A stretch of 64,000 nucleotides of DNA from the NCBI GenBank assembly GCA_029953675.1, contig JAMWBK010000002.1, positions 3,038,001-3,102,000 on the forward strand, in the 5' to 3' direction. Of the stretch, positions 44,758 through 56,106 are shown in pieces. The notes beneath the pieces are model-generated. The model was not told the DNA's origin. It made no database searches and saw only the letters and a list, made by a program, of their open reading frames with translations. Every line of letters begins with the position of its first letter. The stretch's first letter is position 1. A program made the position numbers and the translations under genes. Source of the stretch: Rhodosorus marinus (lineage: Eukaryota; Rhodophyta; Stylonematophyceae; Stylonematales; Stylonemataceae).

Positions 44758-45532
44758 CTCCTCCGCCCGCGTAAAATCCTCATTCGCAATTAAGCCCTGG
44801 ACGGATCCCTCGCTTTTCCCAATGAAAAAAGTTATACACTTACTCGCGTCTACACAAAATCGCGTCCAAATGGAACTTGTAGTTTATCAATTAGAAAATT
44901 TCGCAACCATTATTAAACTAAAACGATCATAGAATGATCCAGAATGGGGACTTGGACAAACACCAGTCCATGTGACATCTAATTTGACACATCTCGAAGC
45001 GGTCCTGCTCCACTGCTCCCCCTCGGACGAAAGAAAATGACTTACTAGGTTCACCATCTATAGCGTTAAACAACCCTTCTCCTCACCCGGTTGGGATGCT
45101 TGACGATCTCAAGCTCCTCCCTTCAAAGACAATCTCTAGCACACGCGAACGTGCTCACAAATGTCAGGGCTCTTGATGCTTGTCGACGTCTCACCATTCC
45201 ACGAGGGACAGCACGCAGATGACCTTGATCAGTTTCCGGACCAGTGCGGTCAACAGGAAGAACGAGTGGACGCGATGGAGCGCGTCGTCATCCCAGACTT
45301 TTGCACAAGCATCTTGCAATTGACAACCCGCTCCGATCATTGGCGCCTGTCCATCCGATCCGAGTTTGCTCGATCATTGATATAGGCATATCCCATATCC
45401 CTCACGTTCCAATCTCCAACCAACAGTTGAACGAGTTGCTCTGCAGTGCAGTACCACACTTTCATGGCCTGTGTCCTCGGGCTCTGTTGAAGCTGGACCT
45501 CGCTTGGGGGGTCGTTTAGTCTGGGGTCACAG
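44758..45532. other. Intergenic between converging genes
   Basis: No gene supported. A minus-strand frame at 45337-45603 overlaps the end of the maspardin-like gene out of frame and might represent an alternative C-terminus. Confidence 0.4.
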
Positions 45533-47587
45533 TCAACGTACTCGGTTGATTCGAACTCCTTCTGTTGGTTGCGGACTGTTTTCCTTCTCAAGTCTCTCTC
45601 CATGAGCTCTGAAACGCATCAGCAGTAACCTCATTGCCTCATCGCTTTCGAATTCGTCAGCCAAGGAGTTGTCCGCCGGCTGATACGAGAGCCTCTCGGT
45701 GGTGAGGGGTTCAGGAGCTTCTCGCGGTGTTCGACGAATACTCTCCTCAGGATCGGCTCTCGACTGCACGCTGCAACCACGTCTATTGGTAAAAGTGTCC
45801 TCCCTCCCCACGCCATCGCAACCCTCCTCGATCAAACTTGTCGGCACTCGCTTGTCTGCAATTGGGGTACCGAGCAGGTAAGGCTCGGCAATTTCCTGCT
45901 CAGAAACATAGCGGAAACAAAGCGGAAACATTGCGAAGAACATGCACAATCGTCAGTATCTGGCAGCCCCAGGATGAAATGGAGACGAAGAGGGCTTTTG
46001 AAAAGTCTTACCTCCTCCGCAGCTGGCTCATATTTGCTGCATCGGCCCACCGCAGCAATAGCAGCAGCTACGGAGCCGGTTCCTTCACCACCCAAAGCGC
46101 CCTTATGAGGCTCACCAACAGTCATTTGAGCGTCCTCGTGCGGTTCTTTTCCACCTCTAAGCGCACTTCCGTTCACGAGCACGGCTTGCGCCTGTGAAGC
46201 GTCCAAATCGAGGTCCGGTGTAGGTGCCGAGAGTACAACTCCATTGGGACTTGATTGGATTCTCCCAAGCACTGACTGGATGTTCCCGTTAGAGGCTTCC
46301 AGGGCCAGCGCAAGCTGTGCAATAGGAGCCAATGGAGCAGCTTCCTGCAGCGCAAATATTTCTTTCCGGTACTTGGAGATGAGATGCGTTGGTGCCATGA
46401 ACCTCTTCGGCGAGTCGAGCACGACAATTCGGGATTTGAGGGTGTGCCGTTCTCTGCCTTTGCGATATACGGTGTCCTTGAGTACCCTCACGACACAAGG
46501 ATCCTCGAATAGTGCTTTTGAAGGTGGTGGAAGGACCAATGGTTCGCACGGTGCTCTCGCGTGCCTTCTTAGGTGCAATAGCAGATGGATGCTAACGTCA
46601 TCTGCTTCCGATTGATAGGGGAACTCTCCTCCTCTCTGTCAGGTCAAAGGAAGCAAAACACAGGCTTAGCGCGAACTCGCTGTGATACCTCAAAAGAGCG
46701 GGTATTTTCATATTCTTGAAGGATTCACCTTAATGTGAGCGATTCTAGCCCCTTGAAACCGTCTAGTGACAGCTGCCTTGTTGCTGAGCAATGACCTTCG
46801 ATCCACGTTCAAGGGATCGATGAGCGTGATGTAGTCGTCTGGCACACGTATTCTAGTATTCAGCTTCTCCGGCGACGTGCAAAGTAGAAGCCTCCTTATG
46901 ATACACATTCTGCCGCGAGAAAACGTTCTGTTCAACGCAAACTCCGTGGCCAGGGCCTCTCTAACATTTCTTAAGCCACATGGACAATATTCGAGAAGCG
47001 CTTCGCGAACCATCTCAGGAGTTGAAACCCAGAGAAACGGTCTGTAGATAAGAAGTCTAGAGATTTGGGATAAATGTGGGTCGTTGGGTTAGTCCATCAG
47101 CAGATCCAGAGTTGACGAGAATCTTTCTTGACAAATACGGAGCTCAGGATACCTACCTCTTCTTGTATTCAGCCAAACTCAGGGTTGCGTGAGTCATAGC
47201 TATTGAGCTCACTCGCTCCGGAAACTTTGCTGCAAACACCAAACAAAACAGTGCGCCCAGCCCCGCGCCGTAGAGATGAACTCGTTTAGTTTTCAGGAAC
47301 CTCAGCAAGGCTTCAAAGGAGTAGACTAAATCTTCAAACGTCTCAACCTCTGGGAGGCTCACGGAAATCACTCTGTATCCCCGGGGAACCAGATACAGCA
47401 TTTGCCTGAAGAACACGTCTCCATCCCCAATCAAATCATGGACACATACAAGTGGCTCTAGATTCTCCCTCCTGCCCCAATCGTAATAGACCCATTTCTC
47501 AGGTGTCTTCCTACCAACCTTAACCTTCCTTCGCGGAACCCAAGCCCTGAAGTTCGAGTACTCCAATCCCTCTGCAAGGTCACCCAT
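45533..47587 (-). CDS. Maspardin (SPG21)-like alpha/beta-hydrolase-fold protein with long C-terminal extension
   Basis: Exons 47157-47587, 46729-47041, 46012-46635 and about 45533-45898; about 577 aa, against about 308 in animals. Family features: start MGDLAEGLEYSNFRAWVPRR, VYYDWG, DVFFRQMLYLVPRGYRVISV, HLYGAGLGALFCLVF, AKFPERVSSIAMTHATL, then after splicing RPFLWVSTPEM, RVPDDYITLIDPLN, GARIAHIK, and RGGEFPYQSEADDVSIHLLL. The hydrolase elbow reads GAGLG: the usual nucleophile Ser is Gly, so it is probably not an enzyme. Maspardin binds endosomal and trans-Golgi proteins. The extra 270 residues after the hydrolase fold are low in hydrophobics and rich in Glu, Arg and Pro, likely disordered. 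The start ATG 47587 fits the family; another ATG lies 54 nt upstream in frame. The extreme C-terminus is uncertain. Confidence 0.85.
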
Positions 47588-47641
47588 TCTTCCAACCTTC
47601 TGCGAAACTTCGGGAACCAAACCCGACACCGCGACCCACAA

Positions 47642-48289
47642 AAATTCTGAAGACTAAACCATCTTAGTTCATACTCTTTTTCCGACCACTACCCTCCTCC
47701 CCAAGTGCACTAACGAACGCCTTCTACATCCGTCCAAGCACTACAAGCACAGCTCCCCGCATCTTGTCTACGCAGCATCCAAATATCTTTCGGATGAAAA
47801 AACAAACCACTTCCAACAAACACACATTCCAAACGCTCAGAAAAATCTTCCTCGGCACGATGTTGGCGCCTCTGTCTCCCTCTTGTAGATCCCTAGTAAC
47901 TCACGCCCTGCGTCAGCTGCAAAACGGAGTCAATTCGTCTTTCTTCGAGACTTCCAACGAAGAAAACCTCCTCAGATGCAATTCACAACTTACCTTCCAA
48001 ACCGAATTTCAAACGACAACTAGACGGGGTTCAATCCTCCTCAGCAAGAAGTCTGAGACTGCATCTGTCTCCCTCCCTCCCTCCCTCCCTCACCAAGGTC
48101 CCCAGTAATGTATTGCAATCACTTCAAATCGGATCGTCTTCTTCCCGAACCATTTCAAAACATTAGGAACAGCTGTCCCATATCAAAAATCCATACCAAT
48201 CCGGCGCTCAAAAGGTCTTTCCCTTCAGCTAAGTCTGGTTCAGTCAATTCAACTCGACTATCGTCCCTTTCGAACCCTTTTCTTAATAT
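47642..48289. other. Intergenic; pyrimidine tract
   Basis: Upstream flank of the maspardin-like gene. A (TCCC)n tract at 48070-48090. Faint, diverged copies of the tandem unit begin here. No gene. Confidence 0.45.
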
Positions 48290-49195
48290 TCATCTCCACA
48301 CTGTCTCCCTCATCAGCAGTGGGAGAAGAACTCTTTGTCACCTTATCAATTCATATCTCATCGGCCGTACAAAAAAAATAGTATCTGTGCTGAACACAAC
48401 GTCCTCAAAAAGATACTTTTGATGTCTTTAAGATGAGGACTGACCTGGTCAGGATGAGTTCGTCGATTCGGGCTTTGAGAGGATGCCGATATCTCCCTCA
48501 TTAGCTACGGGAAGAAATTTGTCACCGTTCAAAAGATTCATACATCTGCAGTCTATTGAACAAGTCGGCTGAGTACATATAACGTCCTAGTCGGGTAAGA
48601 ATAGATTTTCTTGACGATGAGCGGTTCAGAGTGAGTTCGTCGATTCGTACTTTGACAAGATGCCGTTATCTCCCTCATTACCTACGGTAAGAGATTTGTC
48701 ACCTTTAAATGGAGTCATATATCTGCAGTCTACTGAACAAGTCGGCTGAATACACACAACATCCTGGTCGTAGAATAGATTTCTTGACGATGAGGACCGA
48801 GCCGTTCAGGGTGAGTTCGTCGATTCGGACTTTGAGAGGGTGCCGATATCTCCCTCATTAACTACGGTAAGAAATTCGTCACCGTTCAAAAGATTCATAC
48901 ATCTGCAGTCCATGAACAAGTCGGCTGAGTACACACAACGTCCTGATCGGGTAGGATAGATTTCTTGACGACGATGAGGACTGAGCCGTTCAGGATGAGT
49001 TCGTCGATTCGGACTTTGAGAAGGTGCCGATATCTCCCTCCGTGGCTACGGTAAAAGATTCGTCACCCCTCAACGGATTCATATATCTGCAGTCTATTGA
49101 ACATGTCTGTTGAGTACACACCACGTCCTGGTCAGATAGAATGTACTTTCCTGACGATGAGGACTGATCTATTCAGGGTGAGTTCGTCGATTAAA
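48290..49195. repeat. Tandem array, unit about 177-184 bp, about five copies
   Basis: The core GAGTTCGTCGATTCGGACTT occurs at 48456, 48633, 48813, 48996 and 49180 (spacings 177, 180, 183, 184 bp). Each unit also has ATCTCCCTCATTA, a GGTAAGAAATTCGTCACC-like block, TTCATACATCTGCAGTC and a TTGACGATGAGGAC-like block just before the core. A weaker copy precedes the first at about 48290-48420. The array lies between the maspardin-like gene and GAR1, ending about 660 bp before the GAR1 start. No frame is conserved across units. Confidence 0.92.
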
Positions 49196-49855
49196 AACTG
49201 CGAGAATAGTGCTGCTAATACACTCAATGACAAAATCTACCACATCTTCGCTCTCATCAACAGCTCCCGCTCCTCAATGTAGCCCCAATATATCCAACTC
49301 CACCCTTGGCCACCAACATCACTCACGAAAACTAATTTTAAAGCAAAAGCATCATCCCCCTCTCCAAATTGACTATAATACAATCATTATTAGTGATAAT
49401 GATTGTCCAACTAAGTTTGCGGTTTTTTAAATGTATTCTTCGGGCCGGGCCCCGCAGGGCCCACGGCAACTGTTACTCTGGACGTGGGGAAGCGCGGATT
49501 GGATCGACTTCTTATACCTCGAAGACGAGAAGAGGAAGCTAAGCTAGCGGCTCATTGATGATAGAGAAACTTCTTGAGGAAGGAGGGGTATGGTTGGGAG
49601 GAGGAGGAGCGGTGGAGTAGGAGTGATCTAGTACTTAGTTTGGATGGATGGTGTGGATATGAGAAGGTGATTTGGGGAGGAGTTGGAAGAAGGGTTTTTG
49701 TGTTTTGGTGATTGTTCGTGGAAGGTTTTTCTTGTTTGATGAGAGTTTGGTTGGGGATGGGGGGTTATGCGAGTTCTGAGTGATTTTGGGTGAAGAGGAG
49801 CTGTTTTTTTGGGGGGGGGGTAGGGCGGGTGGTTGATTTTGGTTTATTATTCGAG
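49196..49855. other. Upstream region of GAR1
   Basis: CGGGCCGGGCCCCGCAGGGC at 49442-49461 forms a GC-rich palindromic stretch; the following 49560-49850 is strongly purine-rich (G/A) with a run of about ten G at 49811-49820. No gene. Confidence 0.45.
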
Positions 49856-50753
49856 ATGTCTTGGAGAGGTGGAGGAGGCGGAGGTAGAGGCGGATTCCGA
49901 GGCGGTCGAGGTGGGGGTGGAGGTGGATTCCGTGGAGGTCGTGGTGGAGGTGGAGGTGGATTTCGAGGAGGTCGTGGTGGAGGTGGGTTTGGGGGTGGAT
50001 ATAGAGATGAAGGGCCGCCTGAGTATGTGGTTGAGATGGGGCAGTTTATGCACCCGTGCGAAGGGGAGATGATTTATCAGTCCACGAGCGAGAAGGTGCC
50101 GTATTTTAATGCGCCGATTTACCTGGAAAATAAGAGTCAGATTGGGAAGGTAGGCACACGAACGTTTCTGTTATTTGTCTTGATGGCTCTTTTCTCATAT
50201 CATTCACTTGAGAAGGCTACTGATGAGGTTACATGCACCCCCGCTCTTTTTTCTTCTTTTCTCTCATCGATCAAAGGTTGAAGAGATCCTCGGCCCAATC
50301 AACGGAGTTATGTTCTCCGTGAAACCATCAGAAGGAATCATAGCAACCAGCTTCAAGAATGGGGATAAGGTGTTCATCAATCCGGAAAAATTGCTTCCTC
50401 TCCAACGCTTCCTACCTCGACCCCCAGCCCCGAAGGGCAAAAAGGGTGCTGGTGGAGGCGGCAGAGGAGGACGAGGTGGTTTCCGAGGAGGTCGTGGCGG
50501 CGGACGGGGAGGTTTCGGCGGACGAGGAGGAGGGTTTGGTGGGGGACGAGGCGGGTTCAGAGGTCGAGGCGGATCTGGTGGATCTTTCCGTGGAGGCGGT
50601 CGAGGCGGTGGGGGAGGATTTCGAGGGTAAGTATTGGACAAGGGAGTCAGATTCCTTCCCCTGGAGGTCGACCCGAGAAATCTTCTGCGAAGTCTAATAG
50701 GCATTGACCGTTCACCGTTCGCTTTTCGCAGGGGAGGCTTCAAGGGCAGATAA
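49856..50753 (+). CDS. GAR1: H/ACA ribonucleoprotein subunit GAR1
   Basis: Exons 49856-50149, 50277-50626, 50732-50753; 221 aa. Gly/Arg-rich domains flank a conserved core, the classical GAR1 layout. N-terminal: three near-identical [11 protein letters not shown] units. Core: [85 protein letters not shown]-terminal: a long RGG-repeat tail; the last exon adds only GGFKGR. GAR1 is an H/ACA snoRNP subunit needed for rRNA pseudouridylation in the nucleolus and Cajal bodies. The repetitive DNA of both RGG regions gives strong spurious frames on both strands. Confidence 0.96.
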
Positions 50754-50830
50754 AGGAACCAGAACCACGGGATTCATCGATTTATTGCACACCTGCTTAA
50801 AAAATTAATCTTCCCCCGGGAGTAGTTATT

Positions 50831-51462
50831 TTAATTACCATCAACGTGCCCATGGTGTGAATCTAGAGGATGAGGAATCCATAGGCCTCGAATACTGACA
50901 GAAGAAGTGAAGCGGATAACAAAATGAATAGCTGAGGCTGAGCGGTTTTTCTTGCAGTTTTCCGTTGTCTGGAATTGATGAGAATCAACCCAGAAGATCC
51001 AAATTGTGCCAAAAACTAAAGTCGGCACTGCTCACCTTGGTCTGCACCCACTGAGAATACTCCCTGCTCCTGTTAATCATCTCATCTATCCGATCTATCC
51101 GGACCAAGTCAAGGAAAACCAAAGCCCAAACTTGAGCACTTGCGAACACGGCGATGCCTAAAATACACCTCCAAACCGCTTACCAGTTTCAACTTCATCA
51201 ACGTGACTGTTAAATTGCTTCACAACGCACATTACCAGCGGACCGGCAACGACACCCGAGCAAAGAACAGAAACGAACAATTGAAAGCCAGAGTGTTTCA
51301 GAATCGAGTCCACAGAACCCTCTTAGACAACACGTTTCAACAAAGTAAAAAGCTAACCTGGCGCGTGTACTGAAAGTAGTAGCCCCTAGTCTCCTTCGGA
51401 AGCTTTCCTATATCCCTCAGCAGCTCCCTGTAGAGCTTTAGGATCCTAGTTTTGGTCTCCAT
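50831..51462 (-). CDS. LYR-motif (LYRM) protein, mitochondrial type
   Basis: Exons 51358-51462, 51184-51217, 51036-51094 and probably 50831-50968; about 111 aa. The first exon encodes METKTRILKLYRELLRDIGK and then LPKETRGYYFQYTRQ, the L-Y-R motif and downstream helix of the complex I LYR family. A 34 nt micro-exon gives QFNSHVDEVET and the third exon gives RIDEMINRSREYSQWVQTK. LYRM proteins bind acyl carrier protein and assist iron-sulfur cluster delivery or respiratory complex assembly. The exact LYRM type is not clear. The fourth exon fits splice rules but reads like non-coding sequence; in another frame it would encode a hydrophobic tail, so the C-terminus is unresolved. It converges with GAR1, with only 77 bp between stops. 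Confidence 0.75.
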
Positions 51463-52293
51463 CACCTCGAAAGCCCCAGACCAGGCCCGTCTTCAACTCA
51501 CAACAGATTCTACACACCTTTCTCTTGTCAGCAACCTCCGTCAGCACGTCAGCAGGGCCTTCTCGTCAGACTTTTTCTCCAATACTGTGGAGTCAGTTAG
51601 AACGGTATCAGCGCCCTCTGATCATGAAAAAGATCCCAGCTTGACCTTTTGTTCCTCCAGATCTTCTACAAGAGCCTACAAATTAGCATTGACACATCTG
51701 AGATCCTGGCCAAGCTCAAAAGAAGAACGACTTGGTCGTAGTAAGAAACTAGCTCTTCCCTCTGCCTCTCAGCTGAAGAACCATACGGATCTCAAGACGA
51801 TATATTCAATGCGTGGTGGGAAAATGTACCCAAGGACCCTGAAGCTGTGAATGGATGATCCTGCTTGGAAGAGGGCTAGAAGTTTCACAAGACGACCTCT
51901 TATAAGCCTCACACATGCAGCAACTGAAGCTGTATTTACTCAGCGCTAGCCATTTCAGATAGACGCGCTAAGTCTCCGCTTAGCCTGCATGCTTTGATAA
52001 TCTTGGATCAGCAAGCCAGGGGAATCGACATGTCTGGAAGCGAACGCTCATCACACCGGGAGCTATCGGCAGTGAAACCGCGAGATATGCAAGAATCCAT
52101 TCCAGTACTGAAGCCAGACACCTTTGAGAGGCGACTGGATCGTCTGATCTGATATGTGCTTTATGGTTTGAAGAAGTTATCTAGCCGAACCTCATTCATG
52201 TTGAAACAAGCATGTTGGGGTCTGCGGAAACCACTTCTGAACACTTCTCGACTTGGTTCTCTAAACTGAAAGGGATATGACCTGCCTTCTCAC
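51463..52293. other. Unresolved stretch, possibly with minus-strand exons
   Basis: Short coding-like peptides appear on the minus strand (for example AERQREELVSYYDQVVLLLS near 51770, followed by a fragment with LVEDLEEQKVKLGSF near 51660), suggesting a small coiled-coil protein split by introns. I could not build a consistent gene, and the region could instead be a broken one. Confidence 0.3.
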
Positions 52294-55137
52294 TCAGAAC
52301 GAGGTGTTCATGGTTATCTGACTCGCACTGCTCACTTTCCTTACTTGGGCACCCCTCTTCACCTCCTCAAGTGACCTTCTCTTGGTTTCAAACTTATGGA
52401 CGACGCTGAGATACGTCGTATGGCTCCAAGCCAGTGGGGAGACACTAAGCGGCTCGCCTGTGGTTGGGTGGACTTGCTCAGCAAGGATTCCACTCTCAAG
52501 CGCTGCGTGATCGACTACCCAGTTGAAAGCTTCACGAGCTTCGAGGAGGTCGGATTGTTTCTTAGCCATCCAGATATCGTACTCCGCAAGCCACAGGGTG
52601 CAAATAATCCACGGATTTCCAGTTATCCCGGGTTCATACTCGACATCAGATTGAAGCTGGAACTGATCGTCTTGATACCTGGCAACCCCTCCAACTCCTT
52701 TCTCGATCCACAACAGACGTCGAACAGCTTCCATCGTGCTCTCCACGTGCTTGAGGGGGAAGAGCGACTGGCGCCTAATGCAAATCGTCGAACGAGAAGG
52801 AAAACCTTAGACCCTGCCTGGCCGCCGGGGTGCCGCATTCTCCGATGTCATGAAAGCATTCTCTTACCCTTCAGGAAAGCCCATTTGAAACATAGCCGCT
52901 GACGCAGCATCGAGCACCCTATCGTCATCAACGAAGGGAGCGATCTCGTCGCCTTCTACGTGCCTCATTCGTGGCACCCAGCCACATTCCATCAATGGAA
53001 AGTACTCAGCAACGGCGTGCCGGATCTCATCCAGAGCTGATTCATATCGAAAGACTCTTGCAGGATCTTCAAATTGGTTGGCAAGCTTTGACGCCTCTGA
53101 AAGCGCAGCCCAGACACAAACGACAGTATGAAGATGGACGCCAAATCTCTCTTCCCTGTTTGGAAGCAATCCGTCAGAGAATACGGGGATATCCAATTCA
53201 GCGCTTCTCCTGCCCGAGGATGTGAGCTTTCTTTTGAGCGCCGTACCAGAGGTCTGTACTAGGTCGAGGAAGACCACAAGGAAGCCGCCATTCGCACATC
53301 CAGTCTGCAGCTGGGAAAACCAGATGTCTGACGATGTTCACCCGAGTTGAATCGAATTGCGGATGTAGATCGTGGTGTCGACCAACTGCCCAGAGCAAAA
53401 TTGCTGTTTCATCCTGCTGAATGGGTAGCGTTGGTCTCCCCGTCAACTGATCGATGCGTCCCATCCAACCCGATCCGACGCTGAAGAAACCAAACGTGGT
53501 GAGACTTCAGCGAACCCTATCATTGTCTACGGCTGCCGTTCTTGTGGTATGTAGAGAGCTTACGTTCCATCGCTGCAGTATTTCTGATAGAAGAAGGGCT
53601 TCTTCGCGTTCTCAACGATTCTTAGCCCGAATCGGAACAACCTCTCCGCAATCTCCGGGCACTTGTTCCGAGAAAGCGACTCGGCGCAAAGACCAGCATC
53701 GCGCATCCAGCAATAGCTGTAGGACTCTTTCTGTGTTCATCGAACGAATGGACAGAGCGGGTCAAGACCGGTCAGGGGCTTATTATACTTCGAGGCCTTT
53801 GGATGGCATCAGGAGCGAACGAGGTTGCCTACCTGATCCGCATGAACGCTCCAATCCACTGCAGCCAGAATCGCACCGCCGTTGTCGCAGTGTGTTCGAA
53901 CAACTAGCAAACTTCGGTTGTACAACCTCGAAGCTTCGGGTCTCAGATCTGCGGCGAAGCCAGCCTATTTACATGGCACAGGAGCACAGGACCAATGAGC
54001 GAATCTGGATCTTCGCGAGATGACAAAGTCTGTTTTAGCTACGTTTTCCAAACCTTGAGCCTTGAGGACATCCATCTCCTCCAGTGCTGTCTCGTTCGAT
54101 TTCTCAGGTTTGTTATTCCTCCAGTGGTGAGGGCGTCGTCGAGAGTTGCATTCAGCTCGTTCTCCGACCTTCCGAAGACGAGAACAAGAGATGCAGCTCT
54201 AGTTTTCGGATCAACGTTTATCTGAACAGCGGTTTCAACAGTTCCGTGTCTGACTGCGTCCTTGTCGAGGCGCCCGGTCTCGCACAGCCTCCGGACTAGG
54301 TCCTCTTCGGCCTGGTAAGGGTTTTTAAGCTGCCATAAGCATCGCTGGGGTTAGGTTCTGCTTTGCTCATGGACAGTTTCTTCTGGCAAGTTTGGACACT
54401 GGTGATCCGTACCCTCCATTTTACAGTATAGTCGTCGACGGCAAACTTTTCCAAAGATCCAGAAGAACCAGTGATAAGCATGTACCTGTCTCGATTGAAG
54501 CAGAGTACACCATTGATGTCTGGATCGTACGTCGCCGTGTTTCCTCCTTCACGGGCTCCCATACAAGGCGTTGCGAAGAAGAAGAGCTTTGCGACGAGCG
54601 GTCCAGTGCTGCGTAGCGCATCGTTGTCGTAGATTTTACACGTTCGTACAAATACAGGAAGCGTCGAGTCCACAAAATCCTCACATTCGACTGTGACCTT
54701 GATCGACGGAATCTCACAGCTCACTTTTCTATATGACGAGAGACCCAGAATTTAGTCACTAACATCGAGTGTCAAAGGCGCGATGCCGCCAATACATTTA
54801 GGGGGACGATCTTGTCTTACGTTACAAGCTCATTCTCTGCATAATCAAGAGTTCGCTTCACGTCGGGACCATCCAGCCACGCGAAACCCCGGGTCTCAAC
54901 GAAGACTCCTAAACGCCATCTTGCTCCTCCAGTATGATTGTCTGTGCCAACTCGCGGGTAGTAAACCTCTCCAAAACTTCAACGACAATCACAGATATCT
55001 TTAGATCCCCTTTAGTCTCGGAGAAGAAGTCAGGATCGTTTGCCATACCTGTAGTCCGTCCTGAAATTCACCAGGAGACAGGGACTGTCCGGATCGTCGT
55101 CTGAGGTCTGGTTTCCTACTGGTATATCTCTTGGCAT
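52294..55137 (-). CDS. Glycoside hydrolase family 15 (glucoamylase-like)
   Basis: Nine exons: 55049-55137 (provisional), 54821-54966, 54425-54728, 54054-54329, 53833-53964, 53564-53730, 53247-53480, 52868-53155, 52294-52774; about 675 aa plus the N-terminus. Exons 2-9 join in frame at every junction. N-terminal beta-sandwich: VYYPRVGTDNHT, CEDFVDSTLPVF. (alpha/alpha)6 barrel: NRSLLVVRTHCDNGGAILAA, ESYSYCWMRDAGLCAESL, PIQQDETAILLWAVGRH, then RPSTDLWEERFGVHLHTV created across a splice, where the first Glu of WEER is the expected general acid. Later come GNPWIICTLWLAEYD and AEQVHPTTGEPLSVSPLAWS, whose EQ Glu is the expected general base. GH15 enzymes release glucose from the ends of alpha-1,4/1,6-glucans; with no signal peptide seen, a cytosolic starch role is plausible. 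The junction of exon 1 is out of phase, so the start is uncertain. Confidence 0.88.
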
Positions 55138-56106
55138 ATTTCAATCTGACCAAAAAGATCTAACTAGGCGTCTTCACCACACAAAAAAATGTGCATGTAG
55201 ATCTGATCTGAACGACGTGCAGTTCATCCACCGTTTCGATCAAAACCTCAAGCACTCAATCGCCGATATCGACAACCAATCGGGATGGATGGCAGGAACC
55301 CACATACCTGGGGCTAACTACCTCGGCCCCTCTCGGCGGTTGAGAACATAGTTTATTGAAGCCTGTACTCATAGCTTGAGTCTGGGCATTGTGAGGACCA
55401 ATTTGAACGGCGATGCTCTCGTGCTGGTTATCTCACTCAACCAATTTGACCAACCCACAGTCGGAACTGTCGATATTCGTCTCGGGGATTGAGTGCAGCT
55501 GTTCGGAAGGATTCTATCTCAGGCTCAACCGACTAGGACACTTCCAGACTATATATTGTGAGAAAGAGTGAGTTCATGTGAACTATGATGCTCAGATGAT
55601 TACTGCCGAGCTCAACTACTCCCTTCCGATCTGTCATGAACCCGGATTGCGCGCGATTGAGTGCGGGCATTCCGAAGGAGTCTGTTTCTGACAGAAGTGA
55701 CTAACACATACAAGATTTCAATCTTTTCCGTACCAAATGATAGTTATTATCCAGCTTGGAACGTTGTGAGAGGTCTCGATGAATCCTAACAACCCCCACG
55801 ACCGTCGACCCTTGTCCCACAGCGGCTTTCCATCATGTCCCAAAAAAGCTTGGACGAGATGGGGACAGCTGTCCGCACGGACCACAATGAAGAAGGCGAC
55901 TGACTTGAGGACTTCATCGATTTAGCTCTGTACGCAGACTGCCTGTCTGCGTAGACTGCCTGTCTGCGTACTAGATGAAGAGAAATGGGACTATCAACAG
56001 GTACTATAACGGTTCTGCTTGGACTCTCACTTGTTGTGATCACGGTGAGCTGGAAAGGTCTTAACGTTTGATGGCCCTTGTTTTTCATCTTTGCGGGTGA
56101 ATGCAG
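55138..56106. other. Divergent intergenic region
   Basis: Between the GH15 gene and the DHHC gene. No gene supported. Contains the compound inverted/direct repeat at 55930-55971 and a possible first exon of the DHHC gene (ATG at 55985 with a hydrophobic peptide), which does not join in phase. Confidence 0.4.
55930..55971. repeat. Inverted repeat with internal 17 bp tandem duplication
   Basis: GTACGCAGAC at 55930-55939 is the exact reverse complement of GTCTGCGTAC at 55962-55971. Between them GACTGCCTGTCTGCGTA occurs twice in tandem (55937-55953 and 55954-55970), so the left arm can pair with either of two right arms. Confidence 0.9.

Noticed and set aside
48290-49195. Hammerhead-type ribozyme in each tandem unit (CTGA...GATGAG-like letters)
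   Set aside because: The required CUGANGA and GAAA core elements do not occur with pairing stems in the right order in any unit.
50264-50743. Proline-rich minus-strand frame of 159 codons
   Set aside because: It is the antisense shadow of the GAR1 RGG-repeat DNA.
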